Assembly (NCBI RefSeq): GCF_030418295.1 | Contig: NZ_JAUHQA010000001.1 | Location: 2,666,001-2,730,000 of the forward strand | DNA from: Demequina muriae | GTDB lineage: Bacteria > Actinomycetota > Actinomycetes > Actinomycetales > Demequinaceae | Direction: 5' to 3' | Length of the DNA: 64,000 nt | Shown: positions 56,475-64,000 of the stretch, piece by piece | How the letters are laid out: each line of letters starts with the position of its first letter | Position numbering within the stretch: the first letter of the stretch is position 1 | Notes under the pieces: generated by a model | Database searches by the model: none | What the model was told of the DNA's origin: nothing | Seen by the model: the letters and a program-made list of their open reading frames with translations, nothing else | Program-made: the position numbers and the translations under genes

Positions 56475-58193
56475 ATGAACGACACCACCCTCCCCAGCCA
56501 CGACCCGGTCGGCGACGCCGACCGCCCCTGGTTCGCGTTCTACCCCGACAGCGTGTCGCGCACCATCGACCCGCCCGTCGAGCGGTCGCTCGGCGAGATG
56601 GCGGCTCACACCGCCCAGCGCTATGGCGATCGCACTGCCTTCTCGAACCTGGGGGGCACGCTCAGCTTCACCGAGGTCGACGAGATCGCGACCCGCATCG
56701 CCTCGTACCTGCAGAACGAGCTCGGGCTCCGCAAGGGCGACCGCATCGTGCTGCAGATGCCGAATCTCATGCAGTATCCAGTGGCGCTGTACGGTGCCCT
56801 GCGCGCGGGGCTCGTCGTGGTCAACGCGAACCCGCTGTACACGGCCCACGAGCTCGCCGCTGTCGTCAAGGACGCGGAGCCGCGTGCCATCATCGTGCTC
56901 GCCAACTTCGCGGACAAGGTGGAGAAGGTGCTGCCTGGCAGCACCATCGAGCACGTGATCGTCACGCAGGCCGGCGACATGCTCCACCAGCCCAAGCGCG
57001 CCATCGTGAACCTCGTCGCCAAGCGCGTCAAGAAGATGGTGCCCGAGTACTCGCTTCCGACGGCGATCGACTTCCGCGCACTGTTGACCGGGGACCCCGT
57101 CGAGTTCACCGACCCGGGCGTCGAGCACTCCGACGTGGCCTTCCTGCAGTACACCGGTGGAACGACCGGAGGCACCAAGGCCGCGGTGCTCACCCACTGG
57201 AATCTGCTCAACAACCAGGAGCAGTTCATCGGCCAGATCCGGGTGGTGCTCGAGGAGGGCAACACCTCCGTCATCGCCGCGCTGCCGCTCTATCACGTGT
57301 TCGCGCTCACGGTGAACTGCATCGGGTTCTTCCGGTTCGGCGGGCACAACGTGCTCATCACGAACCCTCGCGACACGGCCGCGTTCATCAAGACGCTCGA
57401 CGCGGAGAAGCCCGATTGCCTGGTGCTCGTGAGCACGCTCGCCGGCGCGCTGATGGAACGGCCCGAGTTCTCGAAGCTCGACCTGTCCAACGTCAAGGTC
57501 TCCGTGGCGGGCGGCATGGCGCTGCGCAGCGCCGTGGGCAAGCGCTGGCGCGAGCTCACCGACTCGGAGATCATCGAGGGCTACGGGCTCACCGAGGCTT
57601 CTCCTGTCGTCAGCGTGAACCCCACCCACTTGCCGCCCCGCGTGGGCACCATCGGCGTGCCCCTGCCGTCGACGGATGTCCGCATCCTGGCGGAGGACGG
57701 CACTGACGCTCCGCTCGGGGAACCCGGCGAGCTCGCCGTCAAGGGGCCGCAGGTCATGCAGGGCTACTGGCGCCAGCCCGAGGCGTCTGCCGAGGTCCTC
57801 ACGGACGACGGCTGGCTCCTCACGGGCGACATCGCCACCATGGACGAGGACGGCTACCTGCGCATCGTCGACCGCAAGAAGGAGATCATCCTGGTGTCCG
57901 GCTTCAACGTGTACCCGGGAGACCTCGAGGATGCGGCGATGCTGCACCCGAAGGTGCTCGAGGCCGGCGCGATCCCGATCGAGGACGAGCACGCGGGCGA
58001 GGTGCCCAAGCTGTTCGTCGTCCGTCGCGATGACTCGCTCACCGAGGCCGAGCTGATGGCCTTCCTCAAGGAGGAGCTCACCGGCTACAAGCGCCCCCGC
58101 GAGATCGAGTTCCTCGACGAGCTCCCCAAGACCAACGTGGGCAAGGTCCTGCGCCGCGGGCTCCGCGAGATCGAGGCCGCGAAGGCGAAGTAG
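56475..58193 (+). CDS. Long-chain fatty-acid-CoA ligase (FadD)
   Basis: 572 residues, an adenylate-forming enzyme. P-loop-like YTGGTTGGTKAAVLTHWN, IIEGYGLTEASPV (A5), DDGWLLTGDIA, GFNVYPGDLED and the final LPKTNVGKVLRR (catalytic Lys) are in order. It activates fatty acids with ATP and CoA, feeding the rest of the operon. ATG 56475 has GGAG seven bases before it; ATG 56472 is adjacent and equally possible. A 54-base gap separates it from the thioesterase gene. Confidence 0.93.
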   Translation: MNDTTLPSHDPVGDADRPWFAFYPDSVSRTIDPPVERSLGEMAAHTAQRYGDRTAFSNLGGTLSFTEVDEIATRIASYLQNELGLRKGDRIVLQMPNLMQYPVALYGALRAGLVVVNANPLYTAHELAAVVKDAEPRAIIVLANFADKVEKVLPGSTIEHVIVTQAGDMLHQPKRAIVNLVAKRVKKMVPEYSLPTAIDFRALLTGDPVEFTDPGVEHSDVAFLQYTGGTTGGTKAAVLTHWNLLNNQEQFIGQIRVVLEEGNTSVIAALPLYHVFALTVNCIGFFRFGGHNVLITNPRDTAAFIKTLDAEKPDCLVLVSTLAGALMERPEFSKLDLSNVKVSVAGGMALRSAVGKRWRELTDSEIIEGYGLTEASPVVSVNPTHLPPRVGTIGVPLPSTDVRILAEDGTDAPLGEPGELAVKGPQVMQGYWRQPEASAEVLTDDGWLLTGDIATMDEDGYLRIVDRKKEIILVSGFNVYPGDLEDAAMLHPKVLEAGAIPIEDEHAGEVPKLFVVRRDDSLTEAELMAFLKEELTGYKRPREIEFLDELPKTNVGKVLRRGLREIEAAKAK

Positions 58194-58223
58194 CGCACGC
58201 ACTCGCTGCCGACGATCGCCCCC

Positions 58224-58229
58224 TAGCAT
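58224..58229 (+). promoter_or_regulatory. Leaderless -10 TAGCAT before the hypothetical gene
   Basis: TAGCAT ends six bases before ATG 58236. Confidence 0.5.
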
Positions 58230-58235
58230 CGAGGC

Positions 58236-59321
58236 ATGGACGCCCTCGCAGACCGCCTGACGCGCGGCCCGCGAGGGCGTCGCCTTCTGCTCGAACTGCT
58301 CACGTCCGGGGACGAGCGCGCCCGTGAGGCGGCCTTCTTCGCCTCGCGCGGCCTCTCCGACAGCGCAGCCTCCTTCGGGTGGGCTGCAGAGGGAACCACG
58401 GACTGGGAACCTCCGAAGGTGACAGCCTCACAGGCGGCCGACGCGCTCGCCGGGGTCGAGCCTGCGTCACCGGACGGCGCCGCACTGCTTCGCGCGCTGC
58501 GCGAGACGGTCGATGACGCGAGGTACTGGCAGCCCCCTGGCGGCGAGGAGGTGCTCGCCTCCCAGCCGGAGCTCGACGACGTGCTGGCGGGGATGGCGCG
58601 GGTCGTCGCGGTCTCCCCCGCTGCCGCGTGGCTCGATGCTCCCCTGAGTGGCAGCGACCAGCACCGGGTGCGGTGGCCCACGACGGAGCGTGAGCATGGC
58701 GTGCCCGGCTCGTGGGAGGCGTCGATGCCCGCGGCACAGCTGCTCGGCGAGTGGAGCACGGCGGTGCGTGAAGAGGAATCGACGGCGCTGTGGGAGCGCC
58801 CCGCGGACCCGAGCGCTGCGTGGAGCGGGACGTGGTGGTCGGTACCGCCGCTGGCACTCGTCACCACGACGCGGAGCCTTCGCGATGCCGGGCCGGCGGG
58901 CCTGCACCTGGTGGAGGACTCGTTCGGCGAGGATCGGGCGGTGACCCTGCGCGTCACGGTCCCACAAGGCGCCGACGTGCTCGAGATTGCATGCGCGGAG
59001 GACTGGGCGGCGCTATGCCGGCGCCACTCGATTGACGTGACGGCGTCGAGGCGGCACGACTGGTTCAGCTGCACGGGGCGTGCAGGAGACTGGGTGATCC
59101 CCGACTGGGAAGGGGTGTCGACGGAGCACGACGCCGTTCACCTCACCGCCGCCGCCTATCTGGAAGCCTCCCGTGTCGCCATTCGGGTGGACGATGGCCG
59201 CGCGAGCGTGATCGCCGGGTGGAACCCGGACGCGACCGTGTGGCTGCGCGATGTCACCATTCCGGCGTCGCCGGAGGTCGCATGGATGTGGCCCGACGGC
59301 GGTGAGTGGTGTCGGGCCTGA
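58236..59321 (+). CDS. Uncharacterised protein
   Basis: 361 residues, no signal peptide, no membrane segment and no family recognised by eye. It is rich in Trp, Ala, Glu and Asp; segments such as WWSVPPLALVTTTRSL, ADVLEIACAEDWAALCRRH and DWFSCTGRAGDWVIPDWEGVS suggest mixed alpha/beta structure and tryptophan-rich binding surfaces. ATG 58236 has TAGCAT six bases before it. It is convergent with the dihydroorotate dehydrogenase gene (29-base gap). It might be a phage-defence or secretion-related protein, but nothing in the sequence supports a specific claim. Confidence 0.7.
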   Translation: MDALADRLTRGPRGRRLLLELLTSGDERAREAAFFASRGLSDSAASFGWAAEGTTDWEPPKVTASQAADALAGVEPASPDGAALLRALRETVDDARYWQPPGGEEVLASQPELDDVLAGMARVVAVSPAAAWLDAPLSGSDQHRVRWPTTEREHGVPGSWEASMPAAQLLGEWSTAVREEESTALWERPADPSAAWSGTWWSVPPLALVTTTRSLRDAGPAGLHLVEDSFGEDRAVTLRVTVPQGADVLEIACAEDWAALCRRHSIDVTASRRHDWFSCTGRAGDWVIPDWEGVSTEHDAVHLTAAAYLEASRVAIRVDDGRASVIAGWNPDATVWLRDVTIPASPEVAWMWPDGGEWCRA

Positions 59322-59350
59322 GCCGCACCTCCGGCCGGCGAGCCTTCTCG

Positions 59351-60409
59351 CTACCGTGCCAGCGCACTCACCGCTCGGCCCAGTGAAGCGTCGCGCATCG
59401 CGCCCGTGGCGGTCATGACCGCATCGGCGCCCGCGTGGCGGTAGGTCTCGTAGTCGTCAGCGGTCAGCACTCCGCCCACCCCGAGGATCGTGTAGGCCTC
59501 GTCGCTGGCTTCGCGGTGGCGAGCGAGCCGACGCACCATGTCGAGCCCCGCCCACCGTATCGAGGCGCCGCAGACGCCCGCAGTCTCGCGCCCGGGTCCG
59601 GGCAGTGCCTGCCGCCCGGCCGCGTCCACGAGCAGCGCCGGCAACGTGTTGACGGCGGCGATCCCGTCCGCGACCGGCGCCACCGCACGGACCAGGCTCG
59701 CCAGCGCATCGTCGTCGCGGAAGTAGGCGATCTTGAGCACCAGCGGCACGTCGCCGATCCGCTCCTTGGCGGCGCGCGCCACCCGTGCGACCAGCGGAGT
59801 GTCGAAGCACAGCAAGGCTCCGGTGCCCTCGTTGGGGCAGCTGAGGTTGAGCTCCACGGCACCGGCTCCGGTCTCCGCGACCAGCTGCGCGGTGCGCGCG
59901 TAGTCCGCGATGAGAGCGGTGTCGTCACCATCGCGCGTGCCCTGGCACGAGCCCACCAGCACCTGCCCGTTGGCCGCTGAGGCGGCCGCGGCAGCCATGT
60001 CGGGCTGCCACTGATCGGGGTCGGGCGACGGGACGCCATACGAGTTGGAGATGCTGTGCGCGGTGTCGAGGTCGCCGTCGACCAGGAGTGTCACGCCCGG
60101 CTCTGCGCACAGGTCGCCGTCGACCCGTACCGCGAGAGTGTTGGGGAAGGGATGAGCCGGCATCGCGCGCGAGCGGACGGTCTTGTAGACGTTCACGTCG
60201 AAGCCATGGCTGAAGGCGGCGGCGCAGTGCCGCGCGGTCGGGAGCGGCCCGGCAGCGATGCCGAACGGACGGCGCACGGTGTGCCCCAGGAACCTCTCGG
60301 CTGGTGTGGTGGGGGCATCCCGCTCGGGGGGGTGTCCGTCGAACGGCCCGAACGGGCCGTTCCTCACATTGTCGTCGTACGTCCGCCGGGGATCGAACCA
60401 CCAGTCCAT
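59351..60409 (-). CDS. Dihydroorotate dehydrogenase family protein with class 1-type catalytic cysteine
   Basis: 352 residues, FMN-binding barrel. PFGIAAGPLPTARH, FDVNVYKTVRS, ELNLSCPNEGTGALLCFDT and ILGVGGVLTADDYETYRHAGADAVM are the usual blocks. The active-site loop reads LNLSCPN, giving cysteine as base as in cytosolic class 1 enzymes (class 2 has serine). ATG 60409 has TAGCGT seven bases before it, suggesting leaderless transcription. It is not in a pyrimidine operon and sits after nrdG, so it may be a second, fumarate- or NAD-linked enzyme for low-oxygen growth, or a related pyrimidine reductase. Confidence 0.84.
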   Translation of the reverse strand: MDWWFDPRRTYDDNVRNGPFGPFDGHPPERDAPTTPAERFLGHTVRRPFGIAAGPLPTARHCAAAFSHGFDVNVYKTVRSRAMPAHPFPNTLAVRVDGDLCAEPGVTLLVDGDLDTAHSISNSYGVPSPDPDQWQPDMAAAAASAANGQVLVGSCQGTRDGDDTALIADYARTAQLVAETGAGAVELNLSCPNEGTGALLCFDTPLVARVARAAKERIGDVPLVLKIAYFRDDDALASLVRAVAPVADGIAAVNTLPALLVDAAGRQALPGPGRETAGVCGASIRWAGLDMVRRLARHREASDEAYTILGVGGVLTADDYETYRHAGADAVMTATGAMRDASLGRAVSALAR

Positions 60410-60416
60410 GCCAGCG

Positions 60417-60422
60417 ACGCTA
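60417..60422 (-). promoter_or_regulatory. Leaderless -10 TAGCGT before the dihydroorotate dehydrogenase gene
   Basis: TAGCGT on the minus strand ends seven bases before ATG 60409. Confidence 0.5.
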
Positions 60423-60566
60423 GACCCGCTCCTTGCCGCTCCCCCGTGACCTCTGGCCCGGGCCGCGAGCGCGCGCATCGGCTGCCGGGACTCTCCGGAC
60501 ACGCGGCTCGGACCAACTGAGCAGCGCTGCTTTCCGCACGCAGGCGCACTGCCTTCCTGGCTCGGT

Positions 60567-61154
60567 TCATCCGGCTGTGGTGTCCGCGCCCACCCACGGG
60601 ATGGCCCGCCCTGCCGCCACCGAGGCCCGCGCATCGAGGACGCGCTGGTTCGTGGAGCCACGGAACGCAAGCGACAGGTCTCGTCGGGCGTGGTCGTACG
60701 GACCGTCCACGAGCACGTCGACGTGACCGAGGAGCTCCCGCTTGTCGGTGCTGTCGTCAAGAATCTGCTCGAGCGTGTACCCCGACCAGGCCCACACGTC
60801 CTTGGCCGGGAGCTCGGCGCGCATGCGCCGCACCACCGCGAGGCACACCGTGGTGTTGAGGAACGGCTCGCCCCCCAGCAATGACAGGCCCTGCACCGCG
60901 GGGTGCGCGAGGTCGGCGAGGATCCGATCCTCGAGGGCGCGCGAGTACGGCTCTCCGCGCCTGAAGCTCCAGGCCGCCTCGTTGAAGCACCCGTCGCACT
61001 TGAACAGGCATCCGGCCACATAGAGACTGCAGCGCACGCCCTCGCCGTCCACGAACTGGAACGCCTTGTAGTCCGCGACGTAGTCGTGGCTCACCTTGCT
61101 GGCGACCCACGTGCGCGGCACCGGGGTGCGGTGCGTCGGCGCCTCGGTAGCCAC
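60567..61154 (-). CDS. nrdG: Anaerobic ribonucleoside-triphosphate reductase activating protein
   Basis: 195 residues, radical SAM. The iron-sulfur cluster ligands are CLFKCDGC (Cys49, Cys53, Cys56), the CX3CX2C signature, followed by SLLGGEPFLN for SAM binding. It uses SAM and an electron to form the glycyl radical on NrdD. GTG 61154 is five bases after the nrdD stop, with GGAG eleven bases upstream; the pair is one operon. Oxygen-sensitive. Confidence 0.92.
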   Translation of the reverse strand: MATEAPTHRTPVPRTWVASKVSHDYVADYKAFQFVDGEGVRCSLYVAGCLFKCDGCFNEAAWSFRRGEPYSRALEDRILADLAHPAVQGLSLLGGEPFLNTTVCLAVVRRMRAELPAKDVWAWSGYTLEQILDDSTDKRELLGHVDVLVDGPYDHARRDLSLAFRGSTNQRVLDARASVAAGRAIPWVGADTTAG

Positions 61155-61159
61155 GCCGG

Positions 61160-63412
61160 TCAGCGCTCCGGTTCCGTCATCCGGTCGACGAGCGCGGGTG
61201 CGACCCGGGTGTCCCCCGGCAGGTGCTTGACACGCGCCGCGATCTCCTCGTGCCTGCCGTGCACCATCGGGCGCTGCTGCGGATTGCCCAGGTAGCCGCA
61301 GGTGCGCTTGACGACGTCGCACGAACGAGGATCGTCGTTGCCGCAGGCCGGGCACTCGAAGCCCGTCGCAGTGGGCTCGAAGTCGCCGGCGTAGCCGCAC
61401 TCGTAGCAGCGGTCGATGGGGGTGTTCGTGCCCAGGTAGCCGATGCGGTCGTAGGCATAGTCCCACACCGCCTCCAGCGCACGCGGGTTCTGTTGGAGCA
61501 CGGGGTACTCGCAGTAGTGAATGAACCCGCCGGCTGTCAGCGGCGCGTACTCGGCCTCGAAGTCGAGCTTCTGGAACGGGGTGGGGTTCTTCCGCACGTC
61601 GTAGTGGAAGGAGTTCGTGTAGTAGTCCTTGTCGGTGATGTCGCGCACCGATCCGAACCGTTCCTTGTCGAGCCGGCAGAACCGGTCCGTGAGGCTCTCG
61701 GACGGCGTCGAGTAGACGCTGACGTGGTACCCGGACTCCGCCTTCCACGCCGCAGCGCGTTCGCCCAGCCGCCGCAGGACAGCAAGGGTCAGCGCCTTCG
61801 CCCGGGGGTTCGACTCCCACTGCCCGCCGTAGAACGCCGTCGCCACCTCGTACAGCCCGATGTACCCCAGGGAGACCGTGGCGCGACCGTCGCGGAAGAG
61901 CGAGTCCACCTCGTCATCCGGCCCGAGCCGGGTCCCGAACGCCCCATGGACGTAGAGGATCGGAGCGTTGCCTGGCACCGCCTCCTTGCACCGTGCGATG
62001 CGGTACATCAGCGCGTCGCCGACCGTCTCCAGACGCTCGTCGAGCAGCCGCCAGAACTTGTCCTGGTCGCGATCCGCTTCGAGCGCGATGCGCGGCAGGT
62101 TGAGGGTGACGACCCCGAGGTTCATGCGGCCGTCGACGCTGTCGTTGCCGTCCTCGTCGGTCCAGCCCTGCAGGAACGACCGGCACCCCATCGGCGCCTT
62201 GAACGATCCGGTGAGTTCGACGATCTTGTCGTAGCTGAGCATGTCCGGGTACATCCGCTTGGTCGCACACTCGACGGCCAGCTGCTTGATGTCGTAGTTG
62301 CGGTCGCCCTCGACCAGGTTCAGTCCCCGCTTCACCGTGAACAGCAGCTTGGGGAAGATCGCCGTGCGCTGCTCGCGCCCGAGGCCGCGGATGCGGATCT
62401 GCAGGATCGCCCGCTGGATCTCGCGCTCGTACCAATTGGTGCCGAGCCCGAACCCGACGGATGTGAAGGGCGTCTGGCCGTTCGACGTGAAGAGTGTGTT
62501 GATCTCGTACTCGAGGCTCTGCATCGCGTCGTAGATGTCCTTGCGCGTCTTCTCCTGCGCGTACTCGGCGCGCGCCTCCGGGTCGACGATCCAGCGCTCC
62601 GCGTCTGCCTCGTGCTTCGCACGGTTCAGGGCGGCATAGGGAGCGAGCAGCTCGTCGATGCGGTTGACGGTGCACCCGCCGTACTGGCTCGAGGACACGT
62701 TGGCGATGATCTGGGAGATCTGCGCAGTCGCCGTCTGGATCGAGCGGGGCGGGTCCACCTGAGCGTTGCCGATGCGGAATCCGGCGGAGAGCATCGTCGT
62801 GAAGTCGATGAGGCAGCAGTTGGTCATCGGCGAATAGGGGTGGTAATCGAGGTCGTGGTAGTGCAGATCGCCCTTCTGGTGGGCATTCGCGACGTGAGGG
62901 GGCAGCATGCGCAATCCCACGGCCTTGCCCACCATCCCCGCCGTGAGGTCGCGCTGCGTGTTGTAGACGTCGGCGTCCTTGTTGGCGTTCTCGTGCACCA
63001 CCGAGGACTCCTTGCCGAGCAGCCGGTGGATCGAGTGGTTGAGGTCCGTCGACTCGGACCTCGCCAGATCGCGGTCGACACGGTAGTCGATGTACGCGCG
63101 CGCCACCGCGCGCTCGCCCGCGTCGAGCAGCTCGTGCTCGACGACAGCCTGGATCTCGTAGATCATCACGGTGGACTCGTGCCTGCGTGCAAGCTCCTCC
63201 ACGATGCGGGTCACCAGCACATCGATGGTGCGCTCGTGGCCGGGGGTGATGACTCCGTGGACTGCCGCGAATGCCTTCGTGAGCGCGATGCCGATGCGAC
63301 TGTCATCGAACGCCAGGGTGCGTCCGTCGCGCTTGACGACCTCGAGGGTGGGCGTGGCCGTACCAGCGGTCTCCCGAGCGGTCGTGCCGTGGTCGTTCTC
63401 GATGATGCTCAT
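61160..63412 (-). CDS. nrdD: Anaerobic class III ribonucleoside-triphosphate reductase
   Basis: 750 residues. An ATP-cone regulatory domain occupies the N-terminus (LEVVKRDGRTLAFDDSRIGIAL). The glycyl-radical site is RTCGYLG with Gly706; zinc is bound by Cys669, Cys672, Cys687 and Cys690 (CYEC and CPAC). It reduces ribonucleoside triphosphates to deoxy forms without oxygen, which marks the organism as facultatively anaerobic or microaerophilic. ATG 63412 has GGAGGG five bases before it. Two NrdR boxes lie upstream. Confidence 0.95.
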   Translation of the reverse strand: MSIIENDHGTTARETAGTATPTLEVVKRDGRTLAFDDSRIGIALTKAFAAVHGVITPGHERTIDVLVTRIVEELARRHESTVMIYEIQAVVEHELLDAGERAVARAYIDYRVDRDLARSESTDLNHSIHRLLGKESSVVHENANKDADVYNTQRDLTAGMVGKAVGLRMLPPHVANAHQKGDLHYHDLDYHPYSPMTNCCLIDFTTMLSAGFRIGNAQVDPPRSIQTATAQISQIIANVSSSQYGGCTVNRIDELLAPYAALNRAKHEADAERWIVDPEARAEYAQEKTRKDIYDAMQSLEYEINTLFTSNGQTPFTSVGFGLGTNWYEREIQRAILQIRIRGLGREQRTAIFPKLLFTVKRGLNLVEGDRNYDIKQLAVECATKRMYPDMLSYDKIVELTGSFKAPMGCRSFLQGWTDEDGNDSVDGRMNLGVVTLNLPRIALEADRDQDKFWRLLDERLETVGDALMYRIARCKEAVPGNAPILYVHGAFGTRLGPDDEVDSLFRDGRATVSLGYIGLYEVATAFYGGQWESNPRAKALTLAVLRRLGERAAAWKAESGYHVSVYSTPSESLTDRFCRLDKERFGSVRDITDKDYYTNSFHYDVRKNPTPFQKLDFEAEYAPLTAGGFIHYCEYPVLQQNPRALEAVWDYAYDRIGYLGTNTPIDRCYECGYAGDFEPTATGFECPACGNDDPRSCDVVKRTCGYLGNPQQRPMVHGRHEEIAARVKHLPGDTRVAPALVDRMTEPER

Positions 63413-63444
63413 ATGGCCCTCCGTGGTCCGTCTGCGCCCTTGCA

Positions 63445-63460
63445 CCACAACATCTAGTGG
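63445..63460. promoter_or_regulatory. NrdR box (proximal) before nrdD
   Basis: CCACAACATCTAGTGG, an imperfect palindrome matching the NrdR consensus (ACAC-wATmTwGTGT type), 33 bases before ATG 63412. Confidence 0.75.
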
Positions 63461-63476
63461 TCTGTTCCGTGTGAAT

Positions 63477-63492
63477 ACACTAGATCTCGTGT
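63477..63492. promoter_or_regulatory. NrdR box (distal) before nrdD
   Basis: ACACTAGATCTCGTGT, the better of the two palindromes. Centre-to-centre distance from the proximal box is 32 bases, three helical turns, the standard tandem NrdR arrangement. Confidence 0.75.
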
Positions 63493-63557
63493 TCGCGACG
63501 AACTAGGCCCAAGGTCCCATGCGCGCCAGGGGGACGCCGTCACCCTCGTACGGCGCC

Positions 63558-63563
63558 TACGCT
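63558..63563 (+). promoter_or_regulatory. Leaderless -10 TACGCT before pcp
   Basis: TACGCT ends six bases before GTG 63570. Confidence 0.45.
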
Positions 63564-63569
63564 GGAGAG

Positions 63570-64000
63570 GTGACGACCGTGCTGCTCACCGCCTTCGAAC
63601 CGTTCGCCTCCGCGGATCGCAATCCCTCGTGGGAGGCCGCGCGCACCGTGGCAGAGGAGTGGGCCGGCGACGCCACGGTGGTGGCCGTATGCCTGCCGGT
63701 CGAGTTCGAGGGCGCCACCGTCGCGATCACCCGCGCGCTCGACACGCACCGGCCGGACGTCGTGCTCGCCTTGGGGGTCGCCGAGGGCCGCACCGCGATC
63801 ACCCCGGAGCGCATCGCGATCAACGTCGACGACGCGCGCATCGCCGACAACGGCGGCGCACGCCCTGTCGACATTCCCGTGGTGGAGGGTGCACCGGATG
63901 GATTGTTCTCGACGCTGCCGGTGAAGGCGATCGTGCAGGCGATCCGGGACGCGGGCATCGCCGCCGAGCTCTCCGCAAGCGCGGGCACCTACGTGTGCAA
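63570..64000 (+). CDS. pcp: Pyroglutamyl-peptidase I, 5' part
   Basis: The first 143 codons of a cysteine peptidase of family C15 that removes N-terminal pyroglutamate from peptides. VLLTAFEPFASADRNPSWEA and ERIAINVDDARIADNGG (with the catalytic glutamate region) are conserved, and the window ends just after GTYVCN, which contains the nucleophilic cysteine; the catalytic histidine lies beyond the window. Start GTG 63570 is favoured by a TACGCT six bases upstream; GTG 63579, with GGAGAGG eight bases before, is an alternative. Confidence 0.88.
   Translation, partial: MTTVLLTAFEPFASADRNPSWEAARTVAEEWAGDATVVAVCLPVEFEGATVAITRALDTHRPDVVLALGVAEGRTAITPERIAINVDDARIADNGGARPVDIPVVEGAPDGLFSTLPVKAIVQAIRDAGIAAELSASAGTYVC

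Noticed and set aside
55755-58229. Minus-strand open frame of ~820 codons opposite the thioesterase and FadD genes
   Set aside because: Covers two real genes and an intergenic gap, no motifs; typical antisense frame in GC-rich DNA.
61223-63457. Plus-strand open frame of ~740 codons opposite nrdD
   Set aside because: Antisense shadow of a fully conserved ribonucleotide reductase; composition is abnormal and no start signal is present.
1-64000. CRISPR arrays, insertion sequences, prophage genes
   Set aside because: No regularly spaced repeats, no transposase, and no terminal inverted repeats or phage structural genes were seen on either strand.

Overview
The window looks like one chromosomal stretch of a GC-rich Gram-positive actinobacterium. 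Gene density is high, GTG starts and 4-base ATGA/GTGA stop-start overlaps are frequent, and several families are typical of Actinomycetota (PadR, DUF2254, Pr6Pr, FadE5/FadA2/FabG4/HtdX-like set, Rv2258c-like methyltransferases). A Micrococcales member (Demequina- or Cellulomonas-like) is my best guess, by inference only. I see no insertion sequence, prophage, CRISPR array or rRNA. One tRNA, tRNA-Pro(GGG), is present.

Layout. 1-13.7 kb is a surface-polysaccharide locus: a Wzm/Wzt-type ABC exporter on the minus strand, seven plus-strand genes (six glycosyltransferases, one of them a GT4-GT2 fusion, and a Wzy/WaaL-like membrane protein), then a minus-strand low-molecular-weight tyrosine phosphatase plus Wzc/CpsD-like tyrosine autokinase. 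13.8-19.1 kb holds a NUDIX-NYN fusion, a membrane diguanylate cyclase, a Pr6Pr membrane protein and a GT-C / DPM1-GtrA pair. 19.4-28.9 kb is mostly housekeeping: M15 D,D-carboxypeptidase, DEAD-box helicase, thymidine kinase, AarF kinase, PadR regulator, enoyl-CoA hydratase and SDR. 29.0-33.1 kb is a two-gene unit of a cellulose-synthase-like GT2 and a membrane-anchored GH18-like protein with two chitin-binding modules. 33.2-47.2 kb is accessory: SemiSWEET, a TPR-LuxR regulator, two paralogous methyltransferases, a haem-oxygenase-like iron oxidase with a CDGSH partner, a zinc-ribbon SDR, small proteins and an RlmG/RsmC-like methyltransferase. 47.2-49.6 kb has three membrane proteins. 49.7-58.2 kb is a divergent fatty-acid locus (acyl-CoA dehydrogenase and TetR against thiolase, FabG4, MaoC, thioesterase, FadD). 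59.3-64 kb holds a dihydroorotate dehydrogenase, anaerobic ribonucleotide reductase nrdDG, and the start of pcp.

Regulation visible in the DNA. Two near-ideal Crp/GlxR-type palindromes sit in front of the tyrosine autokinase and the cellulose-synthase-like gene, linking two separate polysaccharide units. Two NrdR boxes precede nrdD. Inverted repeats precede the padR gene and lie between the TetR gene and the thiolase operon. A repeated CATGCA(C/T)GG motif marks the SemiSWEET/LuxR and methyltransferase promoters. About fifteen start codons lie 5-8 bases after a TANNNT hexamer, the signature of leaderless transcription; one of them opens a 33-codon reading frame that overlaps the start of the RlmG-like gene.
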